From positions 5,658,083 to 5,722,082 of the forward strand of contig CM020619.1 in the NCBI GenBank assembly GCA_009829735.1: DNA of 64,000 nucleotides, read 5' to 3'. Positions 11,417-19,859 of the stretch are shown piece by piece. Under the pieces are notes generated by a model. The model was not told where the DNA came from. It saw only the letters and a list, made by a program, of their open reading frames with translations, and did not search any database. A program made the position numbers and the translations under genes. Source of the stretch: Pyropia yezoensis. Lineage: Eukaryota; Rhodophyta; Bangiophyceae; Bangiales; Bangiaceae. Position 1 is the stretch's first letter; each line of letters starts with the position of its first letter.

Positions 11417-12095
11417 ATTATGCGTGCACCGGCCACTCGGGACGTGGCAGTCGGTGGTGGCCACGGTAATTAAAAAAAAAAAAAAGCACCTTAAATACAA
11501 CAATCGATAACAAAGCACGTTAAAATACAACAATCGATGCTGACCATGACGCACCCGCACGCCCGGACTGCCCCCCCCCCCGCTCTATCCCTAGGCCCCC
11601 CCCCCTTCAGCCGCACCGCTCACATTGCTTGTCCTGGCGGACTCAGGCCGCGGTGCAACGCACCTGCAGCCGCGCCACAGCCGTGCACGTGCGGTGTGTG
11701 GGCCTTCATGGTGCGCGCACGCCGTTTGCTGGGGGGACGTCAGAGGAGAGGACGGAAGGGGGGGGGGGGGGAGGGGAGCTTGGAAGGATGCGCTGCCTGA
11801 CGGTTTGGAAGCACACTGCCAAAACGGCCGACGGCTGAGCAGAGCGCTATGTGGTACGACTGTGCTCCGGAAAGGGAACCAACTACCACACTGGCTATGT
11901 GGTACGAATGTGCTCCGGGAAAAGAACCAACTACCAGACTGGGTGCGTGCGTCGCGGCGAGGGCAGCAAATGGACTTCGACTCTCAACACACGGTGAGCA
12001 GGTGTCTTTGGACAAGAAGAAAATCATGCATACCTCCTACTGGTCTGGGTATGGGTGCCGCCAACCCCACACGCCTGCGAGGGCCGGTCGCGCCG
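11417..12095. other. gene-free interval: oligo-A, short direct repeats, 48-bp tandem repeat
   Basis: Contains an A-run of about 14 at 11470, two copies of AAATACAACAATCGAT just after it (11490-11537), C-rich and G-rich runs at 11570-11605 and 11760-11775, and the 48-bp tandem repeat listed separately. The oligo-A followed by lower-GC sequence might be the tail of an old retroposed copy. No gene supported. Confidence 0.5.
11846..11941. repeat. 48-bp tandem duplication
   Basis: Two adjacent 48-bp units, each beginning GCTATGTGGTACGA and ending in ACTG, differing at a handful of bases (11846-11893 and 11894-11941). The spacing is a multiple of three, but no gene is evident here. Confidence 0.9.
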
Positions 12096-12638
12096 TCAAC
12101 AGTAGAGCTTTCCAATGAGCAGATCAAGGGCCATCCGCAGCCGGAGATTGGCGAGTGCGTCTGCGCCAACGACGGGTGGGATGGGGACTCCCAGGCTCAA
12201 GCAGTCCGCAAAGAGGAGCATGAAAACGCCACAGCTGCTGCCATCGGTCTGGTGGGGTACGCCCCGACGGACGACGATGCTGTCCCAGCAGGTTTCGTCT
12301 GCGACGCGAGCCGCCTCCGCTGCCGCGCGTGTCGCGGCAGCCGCAGCGCCAGCGCGCGCGTCCCCACCGTCGCAGCCGTCGTCGCAGCCGTCGAGCCGCG
12401 CGTCTGCCACATTCGATTTCGCCACGGCCGTCGCCGCCGCCGCCGCCGCCGCCACCACAGCGACCTCGTCCCTGTACCACTGGTACAAAACAGAAAGCAC
12501 TCCGGGTCGTACGTGCCGTGACCGGAAAGAGTTGAAAAACCGTACGCACCTGCGCACAGGGTCGATTTGTGCGAGGCACCAGTGGTTGCCGCCCTCGTGG
12601 ATGGGCACCTGTATGGAGTGTAGTGCACAGACGTCCAC
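12096..12638 (-). CDS. Ulp1/SENP-type (C48) cysteine protease, C-terminal exon or fragment
   Basis: 180 codons on the minus strand, with the first codon GTG at 12638. The C48 peptidase signature is visible: VPIHEGGNHWCLAQID with the catalytic His at residue 19, a strand CVRFFNSF where the usual catalytic Asp is Asn36, and PHQTDGSSCGVF with Gln130 and nucleophile Cys136. A 60-residue Ala-rich insert separates the two halves. In-frame TGA lies just upstream, preceded by a possible CAG splice acceptor (GGCAG/GGG), so this may be the last exon of a gene whose 5' exons lie to the right. Ulp1 enzymes remove SUMO from proteins. Transposon-borne C48 domains (for example in MULE-type elements) are the other common source. 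The Asp-to-Asn change and the Ala insert leave activity in doubt. Confidence 0.7.
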   Translation of the reverse strand: MDVCALHSIQVPIHEGGNHWCLAQIDPVRRCVRFFNSFRSRHVRPGVLSVLYQWYRDEVAVVAAAAAAATAVAKSNVADARLDGCDDGCDGGDARAGAAAAATRAAAEAARVADETCWDSIVVRRGVPHQTDGSSCGVFMLLFADCLSLGVPIPPVVGADALANLRLRMALDLLIGKLYC

Positions 12639-12649
12639 CCCTGCCGGTC

Positions 12650-14284
12650 ATGGAGGCACCGACCGTCACCCCCACGCCGGGCGATCCGCTGGTGGAGGCG
12701 CCCACAGCGTCGCCAGCGCCAGTAGTGCCGGACGTCGACACGCCGTCCGCCGCCCCCGCGGTGGTGGAGCCGGTGGTGGAGACGCCGACGGCGTCGCCAG
12801 CGCCGGTGGTGACCGGGGCGCCAACGGCATCACCAGAGCCGGCTGTCCTCGTCGCTGCAGGGCCGTCCGCCGACCCCACGCCAGTGGAGCTGGTAGTCGA
12901 GACACCGACGGCATCTCCAGAGCCGGTGATCGAGGCGTCGCCAGAGCTGGAGGTGACAGAGGCGCCCACGGCGTCGCCAGAGGCGGTCGTCAAGGCGCCG
13001 ACGGCAGCGCCAGAGCCAGCGGTCGAGACACCAACGGCTTCGACGCTGGCGGCCACGTCGGTGGACCTTTGCCCGCTGCCCAGGGACGCGACGGGCTGGG
13101 AGACCTTCTTCTTCTGCTACTGGGACGGCTCGTATGGGGAAGAAACGGACGCGGTGGCGTTTGCACCGCCCCTCCGCCGCGTGCGGGGCTGGGTGGGCGC
13201 TGCGCTGGCAGCGAGAGGGGGGGCAGGCGCCGCCGACGGCGGCGCTGACAGCGGCGGCGAGTCGGGCGGCGACGTGGCGTCGGCCGCTGCGGCAGGACGG
13301 TTCATGGGCGGCTGGTGGGCAGACGATGGGTGCTGCGCCTTCCCCGAGCCCCCCACGGCGGAAGAGATCGCAGCGGGCGACTATAACCCGCAGCAAGGCG
13401 CGGTGGGCCCCTTTCCCCAGGACCCCGACGAGGGGGGGGCCGCCCCCGCGGGGGCTGCGCCCGCCCACGGGGGCGCTGCCGCCGCGGGAGGGGCGCCCGG
13501 GGGGCCCGCCGCTGCCGCTGCCAGGCCCTTTCCCGTCGGCTCCTTCCTGTACGTCGACAACCGGCCGGGCTGTCACGGGGCGGCGGCGGCTGGTGCGGTG
13601 GGGGGTAGCGCGGTGCCAGCGGGGAGCACCGCCGTGGCGCCCGCCCCCGTCGTCGCCCCCGCCGCGGCCGCCGGCGCCGAGACCGTGGACCCGCGGCTGC
13701 TGTGCGCCGCCACCGCCGCGCTCTCCCGCGCGGCGGCGGTGCTGGCCGACAACACCCTGATGATCGACGACCACTTGGGCTTTACCAGCGGCGCCCTGGC
13801 GGGCACCTACCACGCCATTGCGGTGCGGCTGCCGGCGGGCGGGGTGGCGTGGCCCGCCGGCGGGGGGGGAGCTTCGGACGACGACGCAGCCGCCGCCGCG
13901 GATGCGGTGCTGGTCGCTGCGGGCGCCACCGGCCCCGCGCGCCGGCCGATTAAGCCCCGCCGCCAGGGGCCAGACGGTGGCGTCCGTGACGTGGCGAGGC
14001 CGGCGTGGAGCGGCCTCCCCGGGGGGCCCCTCTTTGCTGCCCGCATCTCCCGCCGCGCCCTCCGCCTCGGGCCCTACTGGTGGGCCGCCGCCCACGCCAC
14101 GCCGTGTGCGTCGCGCCGCCGCCTGCGGGGGGCGTATCAGACGCTGGACGGGCTCCTCGGCGACCGGCCGCTGCTGGCTTTTACGTTTGGGGACTCGTCT
14201 ATGAACCCAGCGGGGGGGATGCTGCTGGTGCGGTGGGCGCCTACTCTGGCCGTCGGCTACCTCCTCGAGCGCCACGTCACGTAG
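12650..14284 (+). CDS. Pro/Thr/Ala-rich surface-type protein, unrecognised C-terminal region
   Basis: 544 codons from ATG 12650 to TAG 14282-14284. Residues 1-140 are imperfect repeats of the type VVETPTASPAPVV, the kind of extended linker that is O-glycosylated in secreted algal proteins. The rest has scattered Trp/Cys/Tyr segments (GWETFFFCYWDGSYGEETDA, FMGGWWADDGCCAFPEPP, PFPVGSFLYVDNRPGCHG, LMIDDHLGFTSGALAGTYHA) set in Ala/Gly-rich spacers and ends YLLERHVT. No signal peptide follows this ATG, so an upstream exon is possible. The stop is followed within 10 nt by a run of 30 G. It sits divergently beside the Ulp1-like exon with only 11 nt between the start codons. No family recognised. Confidence 0.6.
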   Translation: MEAPTVTPTPGDPLVEAPTASPAPVVPDVDTPSAAPAVVEPVVETPTASPAPVVTGAPTASPEPAVLVAAGPSADPTPVELVVETPTASPEPVIEASPELEVTEAPTASPEAVVKAPTAAPEPAVETPTASTLAATSVDLCPLPRDATGWETFFFCYWDGSYGEETDAVAFAPPLRRVRGWVGAALAARGGAGAADGGADSGGESGGDVASAAAAGRFMGGWWADDGCCAFPEPPTAEEIAAGDYNPQQGAVGPFPQDPDEGGAAPAGAAPAHGGAAAAGGAPGGPAAAAARPFPVGSFLYVDNRPGCHGAAAAGAVGGSAVPAGSTAVAPAPVVAPAAAAGAETVDPRLLCAATAALSRAAAVLADNTLMIDDHLGFTSGALAGTYHAIAVRLPAGGVAWPAGGGGASDDDAAAAADAVLVAAGATGPARRPIKPRRQGPDGGVRDVARPAWSGLPGGPLFAARISRRALRLGPYWWAAAHATPCASRRRLRGAYQTLDGLLGDRPLLAFTFGDSSMNPAGGMLLVRWAPTLAVGYLLERHVT

Positions 14285-14289
14285 CGGCA

Positions 14290-14290
<1 letters not shown>

Positions 14291-14320
<30 letters not shown>
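14291..14320 (+). repeat. poly-G tract, 30 G
   Basis: Thirty consecutive G, just 6 nt after the stop codon of the Pro/Thr-rich gene. Strong G-quadruplex potential. Confidence 0.9.
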
Positions 14321-14321
<1 letters not shown>

Positions 14322-14594
14322 GTGGGATGTGGGGAAGAACAGGAGGGAGGAGGAGCCCTTCCCCATCCCGGAAGGTATCCCGTGGCCGCAACGCCAACAC
14401 TGCCGGCACGGGGTCGTTGGGTAAGGGCACGGCGTGCGGGCAGGGGCGGTGCCCGCTTTCGGCACGGCCAGTGTCCCTCGCCGCATGCCGGGGGCCGCCG
14501 CAAGTGGTGCACCAGGCCCGGGAGCTGCCGGGGGGGCGGCGGCGGTGGGCGGCGCCGATGCGGCTGGGGCGGCCCGCGGCGTGGATGGCGCAGC

Positions 14595-14595
14595 G

Positions 14596-14691
<96 letters not shown>
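14595..14691. repeat. (CGG)n trinucleotide repeat, about 32 units
   Basis: Essentially uninterrupted GGC/CGG triplets for about 97 nt. It would code poly-Ala, poly-Gly, poly-Pro or poly-Arg according to frame and strand, which is why long open frames overlap it. Confidence 0.95.
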
Positions 14692-15624
14692 TTGCCGGGT
14701 GCGCCTGACGACCGCTGCGGCGGGGGCGGCGGAGCCCGGCGGGGCGGGCGGCGGCCGCGGCCGCGGCCGGCCGGTCGGTGACGGCCGCTGCCGCCACGGC
14801 GGCAAGGACGCCGCAACCGGCGGCGGCGGCGGGAGTGGCCGCGGCGCCAAGGACGCCGCCACCGGCGGCGGCGGCGGGAGTGGCCACGGCACCGCCGGGC
14901 GGCCTGTCCTTGCCGCCGCCGCCGCGGCCGTAGGCGGCGACGGCGACGGCCACGGCGCCGCCGGGCGGCCCGTCTACAACGGCCGCGGCGGCGGCGCCGA
15001 CGGTGCGGCGGTGGCGCTGGGCGCCTCTGCCACGGCCGTCGACGCTGGGCCGTCCACTCCCGGCGTCAGCGGCGCGTCGGTTGGCGCTGGCCCCGCCGGT
15101 CACTCTGCCACGGCCGTTGGCGCCGGGCGCTCCCCGCCGGGCGCCTCTGCCGCCGTTGCCGCCGCCACCGCCACCGCTGCCAATGTCCAGTGCGGGGCTC
15201 CACACGGGCGCGCCGGTCTGCGCCGCCGGCGTCGCCAATGGGAGCGGCACAAGCCCCCCCCCGATCGCCCCCACCCCCGCGCATCCATCGCTGCCCCGCC
15301 AACCCCACTTGCGCGCACGCACGCCCTGCGGCGAACGCCCGAAACGGTGGTGGCAGGGGCGGCACGCGGCCCGCATCGCCGTTCCCAGCACTCCTCCCCC
15401 CGGGCACACCCGCCCCCCGCCACAAAGGGGGATGCTCCCCTCCCCTGGCGGCGCTCCCACCCCCGCGCGCGCGCCCACGACGGCGAGCTGGGCAACACCC
15501 GTGGTGCCTCGGCCAACGGCAGCGGCGGCGAGGCCCGCCGCCGCCGCCGCGACGCGCGCTCAAAAGAGAACGCAGCACGCCACCCACTCGGCCGGTCGCG
15601 GTATCCATAGACGCGACCCTAAGG

Positions 15625-15655
<31 letters not shown>

Positions 15656-16879
15656 CAGGGGGGGTGCTGCCGCCGCACCAGCGAGGGGAGGGTGGAGAGG
15701 GGGCGGGGGCGAGAGGCGTCGCGGTAGCCGCCGCCCCACTGGCTGTGGCGGACGCGCCCGCGGGGGAGCCCATCCGCACCGGCGTCAATTGCCGCTGCCG
15801 CGGCTGCAGCGGCGGCAGTGCGCCGACACCGCCGGCCCACAGGCGGTGCGTCACGCGGGCTGCCACGACACGATGAGGGCGCCTGCCATACGAAATGGCC
15901 GTGAAGACGTGGGAGTGAGCGCTCCAGCCAAAGGCGGGGGGGGGGGCGCGGGAGCCGCGCGCCCCACGCTGACGCGGCACGCGCACGGAGCTGTCCGGCG
16001 CGCGGGGGGGTTTCGGCCGGCGGTCCCCCGCGCGGCGGGCCAGCGCGGGTGGGCAGGGGGCAGCAGCGGCCACCCGTGGCCCAGCCCCCCACCGCCTGCC
16101 GTCGTTGGGCCGGCGTCGCCCGCCGGCCACCGCTGGGTGGCCCCACACCCCCCCATCGCTGCCGCGGCGGCGGCGCCGGTGCCGTCTCCGCCGCAGCCCG
16201 CGCCGCCCAGACTCCCCGCCCCCGTGACGCGCCTGGCGGCGGCCACAGCGGCCGCGACGCGGTCGCGGCGCCGCCCTCCGCCCGTTGCTGCCGCGCCAGT
16301 GGGGGCCCACGGGCAGCGCCGCGCCGCGGCTGTCCGCGCCGCGGCCAGCCGCGGCGGCGGCCGCGGCGGCCGATGGGTCAGCCGCGGCCACCCCCCGCTC
16401 GACCCCGCCCGCCGCCTGCCGCACAATGACAATTCAGTGGCTCTCCCCACGCACTGATAGGGTCCCGCCGCCGCCTACTCGCGGCGCGCGCGCGTCGCGC
16501 GTCGGCCGCCGCGCCGCCCGGTCCCCGCGGGCGCCCTGCTCGGGGCACGGCGCGCCGTGGGGGGGGAGGGGGAGGGGTGGCGGCCGCCGCCGCTGCAGCG
16601 GCCGCGCGCAGCACCGCCTCGGCGGCCGCCGCCGCCGCCAACGCGTAGATGACCGCCGCTGCCGACCGTGGCAGGCGGGGCGCGGGCGCCGGCCGACGCC
16701 GTCCACCGACGGGGCGCATGCAGCGCGTCGCGGGATCATTGATAGGGGGGGGGGGGGGGACGGGGTGCAGGCCGCCGGTGGCGTCGGTGGCGGCGGCCGC
16801 CGGCGGCTGGTGGACCGGGCCGGGCGGGCAGAGGGGGGCGAGAGCGGGCGAAATGACGCGACGCGGGGGGGGGGGGAAG

Positions 16880-17299
16880 CAGGAGGGGAGGCGCCACCCC
16901 GCAGGGCCGTTGCCGTCTCTCTGCCAACGGGGCTTGGGGGCGCGCGGCTGCCAGAGTGGGAGGCGTTGCCAAAGCACTGGGCGGCAGTGTCGCCGCCGCA
17001 CGCCTCTCTGGCGGGCACGCACTTGATGCACGTCCCGTCGGTGCACGAGGCGTTTGCAAAGCACTGGATGGGCCCCCGCAGGTGGATCCCCCCAGCACGT
17101 ACTTGGCCGCGCACTTGCCGTCGGCACACGCCAAGTCGGCGCCACCACACGGGCGGTAGGTGCCGCAGGTGGCGCCCACACCGCCGCGGCGGCAGTAGGT
17201 GCGGGCGGCGGGGGCGTCCGTCGTCGCCGCCGACGCGATGGTGGCCGAGGCAGAGAGGGCGACGGCGGCGGCGGCCTCGGCGGCGACGTTGAAGCCCAC
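16880..17299 (-). pseudogene. Cys-rich secreted protein, frame broken in a 5-C run
   Basis: On the minus strand from GTG 17299, a hydrophobic leader (FNVAAEAAAAVALSASATIA) resembling a signal peptide is followed by a Cys-spaced module: CRRGGVGATCGTYRPCGG, ADLACADGKCAAKYVLGGST. The pattern then continues in another frame as IQCFANASCTDGTCIKCVPA and ACGGDTAAQCFGNASHSGSR. The switch falls at the C5 run 17073-17077, and a one-base change there would join the two halves into one Cys-rich repeat protein. The family is not recognised; extracellular or wall-associated is inferred. It could equally be an assembly error in a homopolymer. Confidence 0.45.
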
Positions 17300-17492
17300 G
17301 GAGGGAAGAGGTGGGGGCGCGGCGATAAAAAGGGGGGTGAGCGGGAAGGGGGGGGTGCATGAGAAGGGGGGGGTGGGTGGGAAGGGGGGGGGGGGCGGGT
17401 AGGCGGACGGGGGTGCGGTGGTTCGTCGAATGGGTAAGGCGTGGGTGCTTGAGAATAGAGTGCAACGGTCAACAGCGGCCACCGCCGCCACG

Positions 17493-17502
17493 CTCTTATA
17501 GC
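17493..17502 (-). promoter_or_regulatory. possible TATA box for the Cys-rich secreted protein
   Basis: On the minus strand the sequence reads GCTATAAGAG, about 195 nt upstream of the candidate start at 17299. It is the only TATA-like motif nearby in very GC-rich DNA. No transcription start can be assigned. Confidence 0.25.
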
Positions 17503-17557
17503 GCCGCCCGCCAGCCCGTCGTCCCGCCAGCCAACCCTTCTGCCCGCCCGCCAGCCC

Positions 17558-17640
17558 TGCACACCGCCCGTCACCCCCAGCGCAACACACCGCCCGTCAC
17601 CCATAGCCCAGCACACCGCCCGTCACCCCCAGCCCCCCAC
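17558..17640. repeat. 26-bp tandem repeat, three units
   Basis: ACACCGCCCGTCACCC recurs at 17561, 17587 and 17613, spacing exactly 26, with variable CC/CA-rich filler. A degenerate version precedes it in the Pro-biased sequence 17500-17560. Confidence 0.85.
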
Positions 17641-18110
17641 CGCGCCTCCCCCTCCCCCCGTGCCGCCGCGGTGGCCGCCGCACCCCACCCTCGCCTCGGC
17701 CCCCCTCTGAACGCCCGCCGCCGTGGCGCTCGCCCCTCGCGGCGGCCGGCGCAGCGGCCGGCCGGCGAGGCGGCCGGCCGGCCGGCGCGGGTGGCTGCTA
17801 CAGTGGGCCCCACCCCCCCCCCCCCCCGGACGGCGCCGCCTCGCCCAGCGCCAACGCCGCCGGCGCCGCCCCGCTGCCCGCCAGGCAGGTGAACGTTGGC
17901 ACACACCCCCCGCGGCCGCGCGCCGCCGCGCACGCCCGCGTCCGCCACACGCCCGCCACCGCCCGGCCGGCCAGCCGCGCTCCACGGCGCGGCCGCTCTC
18001 ACCGACGTGCCCCCCCCCCCCCCCCCATTCCCTCTTCCCTCTCTGTGCCGTCCCCTCCCCCGTCCCCTTCCCCCCTCCCGCAGGTAGACCCCCGTTAATT
18101 TCGCCCGCCA
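17641..18110. other. GC-rich low-complexity interval
   Basis: C-rich on the plus strand with several runs of 10-12 C (around 17815 and 18010). No supported gene. The overlapping open frames on both strands are Pro/Arg/Gly-rich and uninformative. Confidence 0.5.
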
Positions 18111-18783
18111 TCCACGCACCGCGGCGGCAGACGCGGGCGCCCACCGTGCGGCGCTCGCCGCACCAGCTCCTTGCAGGCGGATGTGAGCCCTCGCGTGGCG
18201 CATCGGTGACCACCACCCACAGCTCCACCCCCTCCAAGAGGGTGCCGACGCTGCCGCCGAGGCGGCCAATGGCGCCGCCGCCGCTGCTGTTGCCGCCGCC
18301 GCCGCCGGGGCGGGCGTTCATGACGTCTGGGGAGGAGGGGAGGACGACGAGCCCCTCGAGAGGAGCCGTAGATCTGCTTTACCGCCACGCCTAGGCGGTC
18401 GGCCACCGCCACCTCCAGCGCCGCCCCCGTCGGCGCGGCAAGAGCAGCACCGTTGCCACCCGGTGGGCGGCGACGGCGGCGAGGAGCGGCACCACCCCCG
18501 GCGCGCGCAGCACCACCCCCGTGCCGCGCACGCAGGTTACGAGGAGGGCGTAAACGAGGGCGCCCGCAATGTCGTACATCGGAAAGGGCGCCGCGCAGAC
18601 CGCCTTCGGCGGCACTACCTCGCGGGAGGCGAGCGCCACCACACACACGGCGAGGGCGCGGTGGGAGAGGCCCACCACCTTTGGCGGGCCCGACGTGCCC
18701 GACAAGTGGGGCATCCGTACCAGGTCGTCGGGCGTCATCCACGACCACCGCCGACAGCATTGGCTACTCGCCCACGTCGGCAA
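18110..18783 (-). pseudogene. AMP-forming acyl-CoA synthetase / 4-coumarate-CoA-ligase-like remnant
   Basis: Minus-strand pieces of an ANL-superfamily adenylating enzyme. MTPDDLVRMPHLSGTSGPPK with GLSHRALAV following is the P-loop-like A3 region (canonical SGTTGxPKG), and PMYDIAGALVYALLV is the next conserved segment. Downstream parts appear in other frames: RLGVAVKQIYGSS, and GAIGRLGGSVGTLLEGVELW, which corresponds to the usual PGSVG.LLP segment. At least two frame changes and the absence of the N-terminal and C-terminal domains make this a decayed fragment. Short introns could account for some of the frame changes but not for all that is missing. Confidence 0.6.
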
Positions 18784-18890
18784 CGGCTGTGGTGTCTTGC
18801 CTATCGGCCAGCCACCTCAACATCATCCCCATGATGCCCACACCTGGTGGGCAGCGTCCCCCAAGAGGGCGTCGACTGCCAGGCGACTGT

Positions 18891-19202
18891 TCATGTGGTC
18901 TCGCTGGAGCGATCCAGCCCAGCGATCCGGTCCAGGTTAGTCACCACCCCGGACTGCACGTACTCCGACACGCAGAACATGTCGTACAAGGAGGTGGAGA
19001 ACAGCCCAGGCAGGTCCTCCTTGGTGAGCAGCACGGATTGCTTGCCCATCGCGGAGTCGCGGAACGTCAGAGTGCTCTGGCAGTTGGTGGAGCACACGCG
19101 GCCAGCCCGCTGGTCGATGAACACAAAGATCAAACGGTCCTTCCACACCTCCCAGTTGGCGTCCCCAACGATAGGCCGCATCTCGTCCACGCAGCCTCGC
19201 AC
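18891..19202 (-). pseudogene. Crinkler-like C-terminal remnant
   Basis: 103 codons on the minus strand with good amino-acid composition (EVWKDRLIFVFIDQRAG, SVLLTKEDLPGLFSTSLYDM). The order W..W.DR..FV, then V.L...D, then LY resembles the extreme C-terminus of the intact Crinkler-like gene at 19860-22742 (EWADRVAFVVVANRD, TLVCLRQDMRKMYGGGLYNL). The frame stays open upstream into the dispersed repeat at 19222, with no convincing N-terminal domains. I read it as the 3' remnant of a second, inverted family member. The similarity is by eye only. Confidence 0.45.
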
Positions 19203-19221
19203 GTCTGCTGCAGACGCTGGG

Positions 19222-19340
19222 CTCGTTAACAGAGGGCGGCTGCAACGTGCGCGTCAGCCGATCGTCCTGGGTGGGAAAACGACGGTGTAGGCCATTCGTC
19301 GCGAAAATGTACCACTCGTGCTGGGGTGTACTGGGAAGCA
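19222..19340. repeat. dispersed repeat, copy a (partial)
   Basis: About 118 nt starting GTTAACAGAGGGCGGCTGCA and including CCATTCGTCGCGAAAATGTA is nearly identical to 26460-26575. It differs mainly by a 2-nt insertion after AAAACGACG. It lies directly upstream (in minus-strand sense) of the Crinkler-like remnant. Confidence 0.9.
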
Positions 19341-19859
19341 CTGTACTTATTGAATTGTATGCAGTGCGCACGTTCGGTGTGATACGTAAATTAACTTTTT
19401 GCGATCCAATCGATGGAGGCGCGCGTCTTGGATGGCTAATTGGTCACGCCTCTTCACAAGCCCAATAGTGTGTCTGGCGTGCGGGCGTGTCACGCTCCAA
19501 GCCCAAGCACACGTCAGGGGGGCGGCGCTCGCGGTCAGGGGCGTGCCCCAGTCGAACGAACCTCCCTGCAGTCCCCAGCTGCGGTATGGGCCTCCGCGGC
19601 CACGGCAAAGACGACCCGGCTGCGCACCAGGGTTAAGCTGTCATCCCGGTTCACGCCCCCGCGACAGCCAACACCCCTCGCTTCTCCTGCGGGCTCCTCT
19701 GGCCTCTTCCACCGACCCGTTTCGCTGCACCAACAGGATCTTCTCGCCGCACCCACCGGCTCCCCTGGCCTCGTCCACCAGCTGCCCTCGCCTCGTTAGC
19801 CAGTTCAACCTCGTGCTCTCTCTGTTGCGCTGGCCTGGCGTACGACGCGGAGCACTACT
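19341..19859. other. intergenic, lower GC at left; putative promoter region of the Crinkler-like gene
   Basis: 19340-19470 is distinctly A+T-richer (TTATTGAATTGTATG, GTAAATTAACTTTTTGCG) and the remainder is C-rich. It separates the divergent Crinkler-like remnant and gene. No definite core promoter is seen. Confidence 0.4.

Larger units (their letters stand above)
14285..16430. other. low-complexity GC-rich region, no confident gene
   Basis: G30 tract, CGG repeat, and GGC/GCC-biased sequence open in most frames on both strands. The most protein-like options are plus 15184-16457 (MSSAGLHTGAPVCAAGVANG, Pro/Ala-rich) and minus 16424-15066. Codon composition does not choose between them. They may be shadows of nothing. 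Confidence 0.5.

Noticed and set aside
12830-15478. 882-codon minus-strand open frame
   Set aside because: Runs through the CGG repeat and poly-G tract (long poly-Arg) and overlaps the better plus-strand gene; GC bias removes stop codons.
17561-17628. ACACCGCCCGTC, the near-universal motif at the 3' end of small-subunit rRNA
   Set aside because: It occurs three times in a 26-bp tandem repeat with no other rRNA sequence around it; chance within a C-rich satellite.
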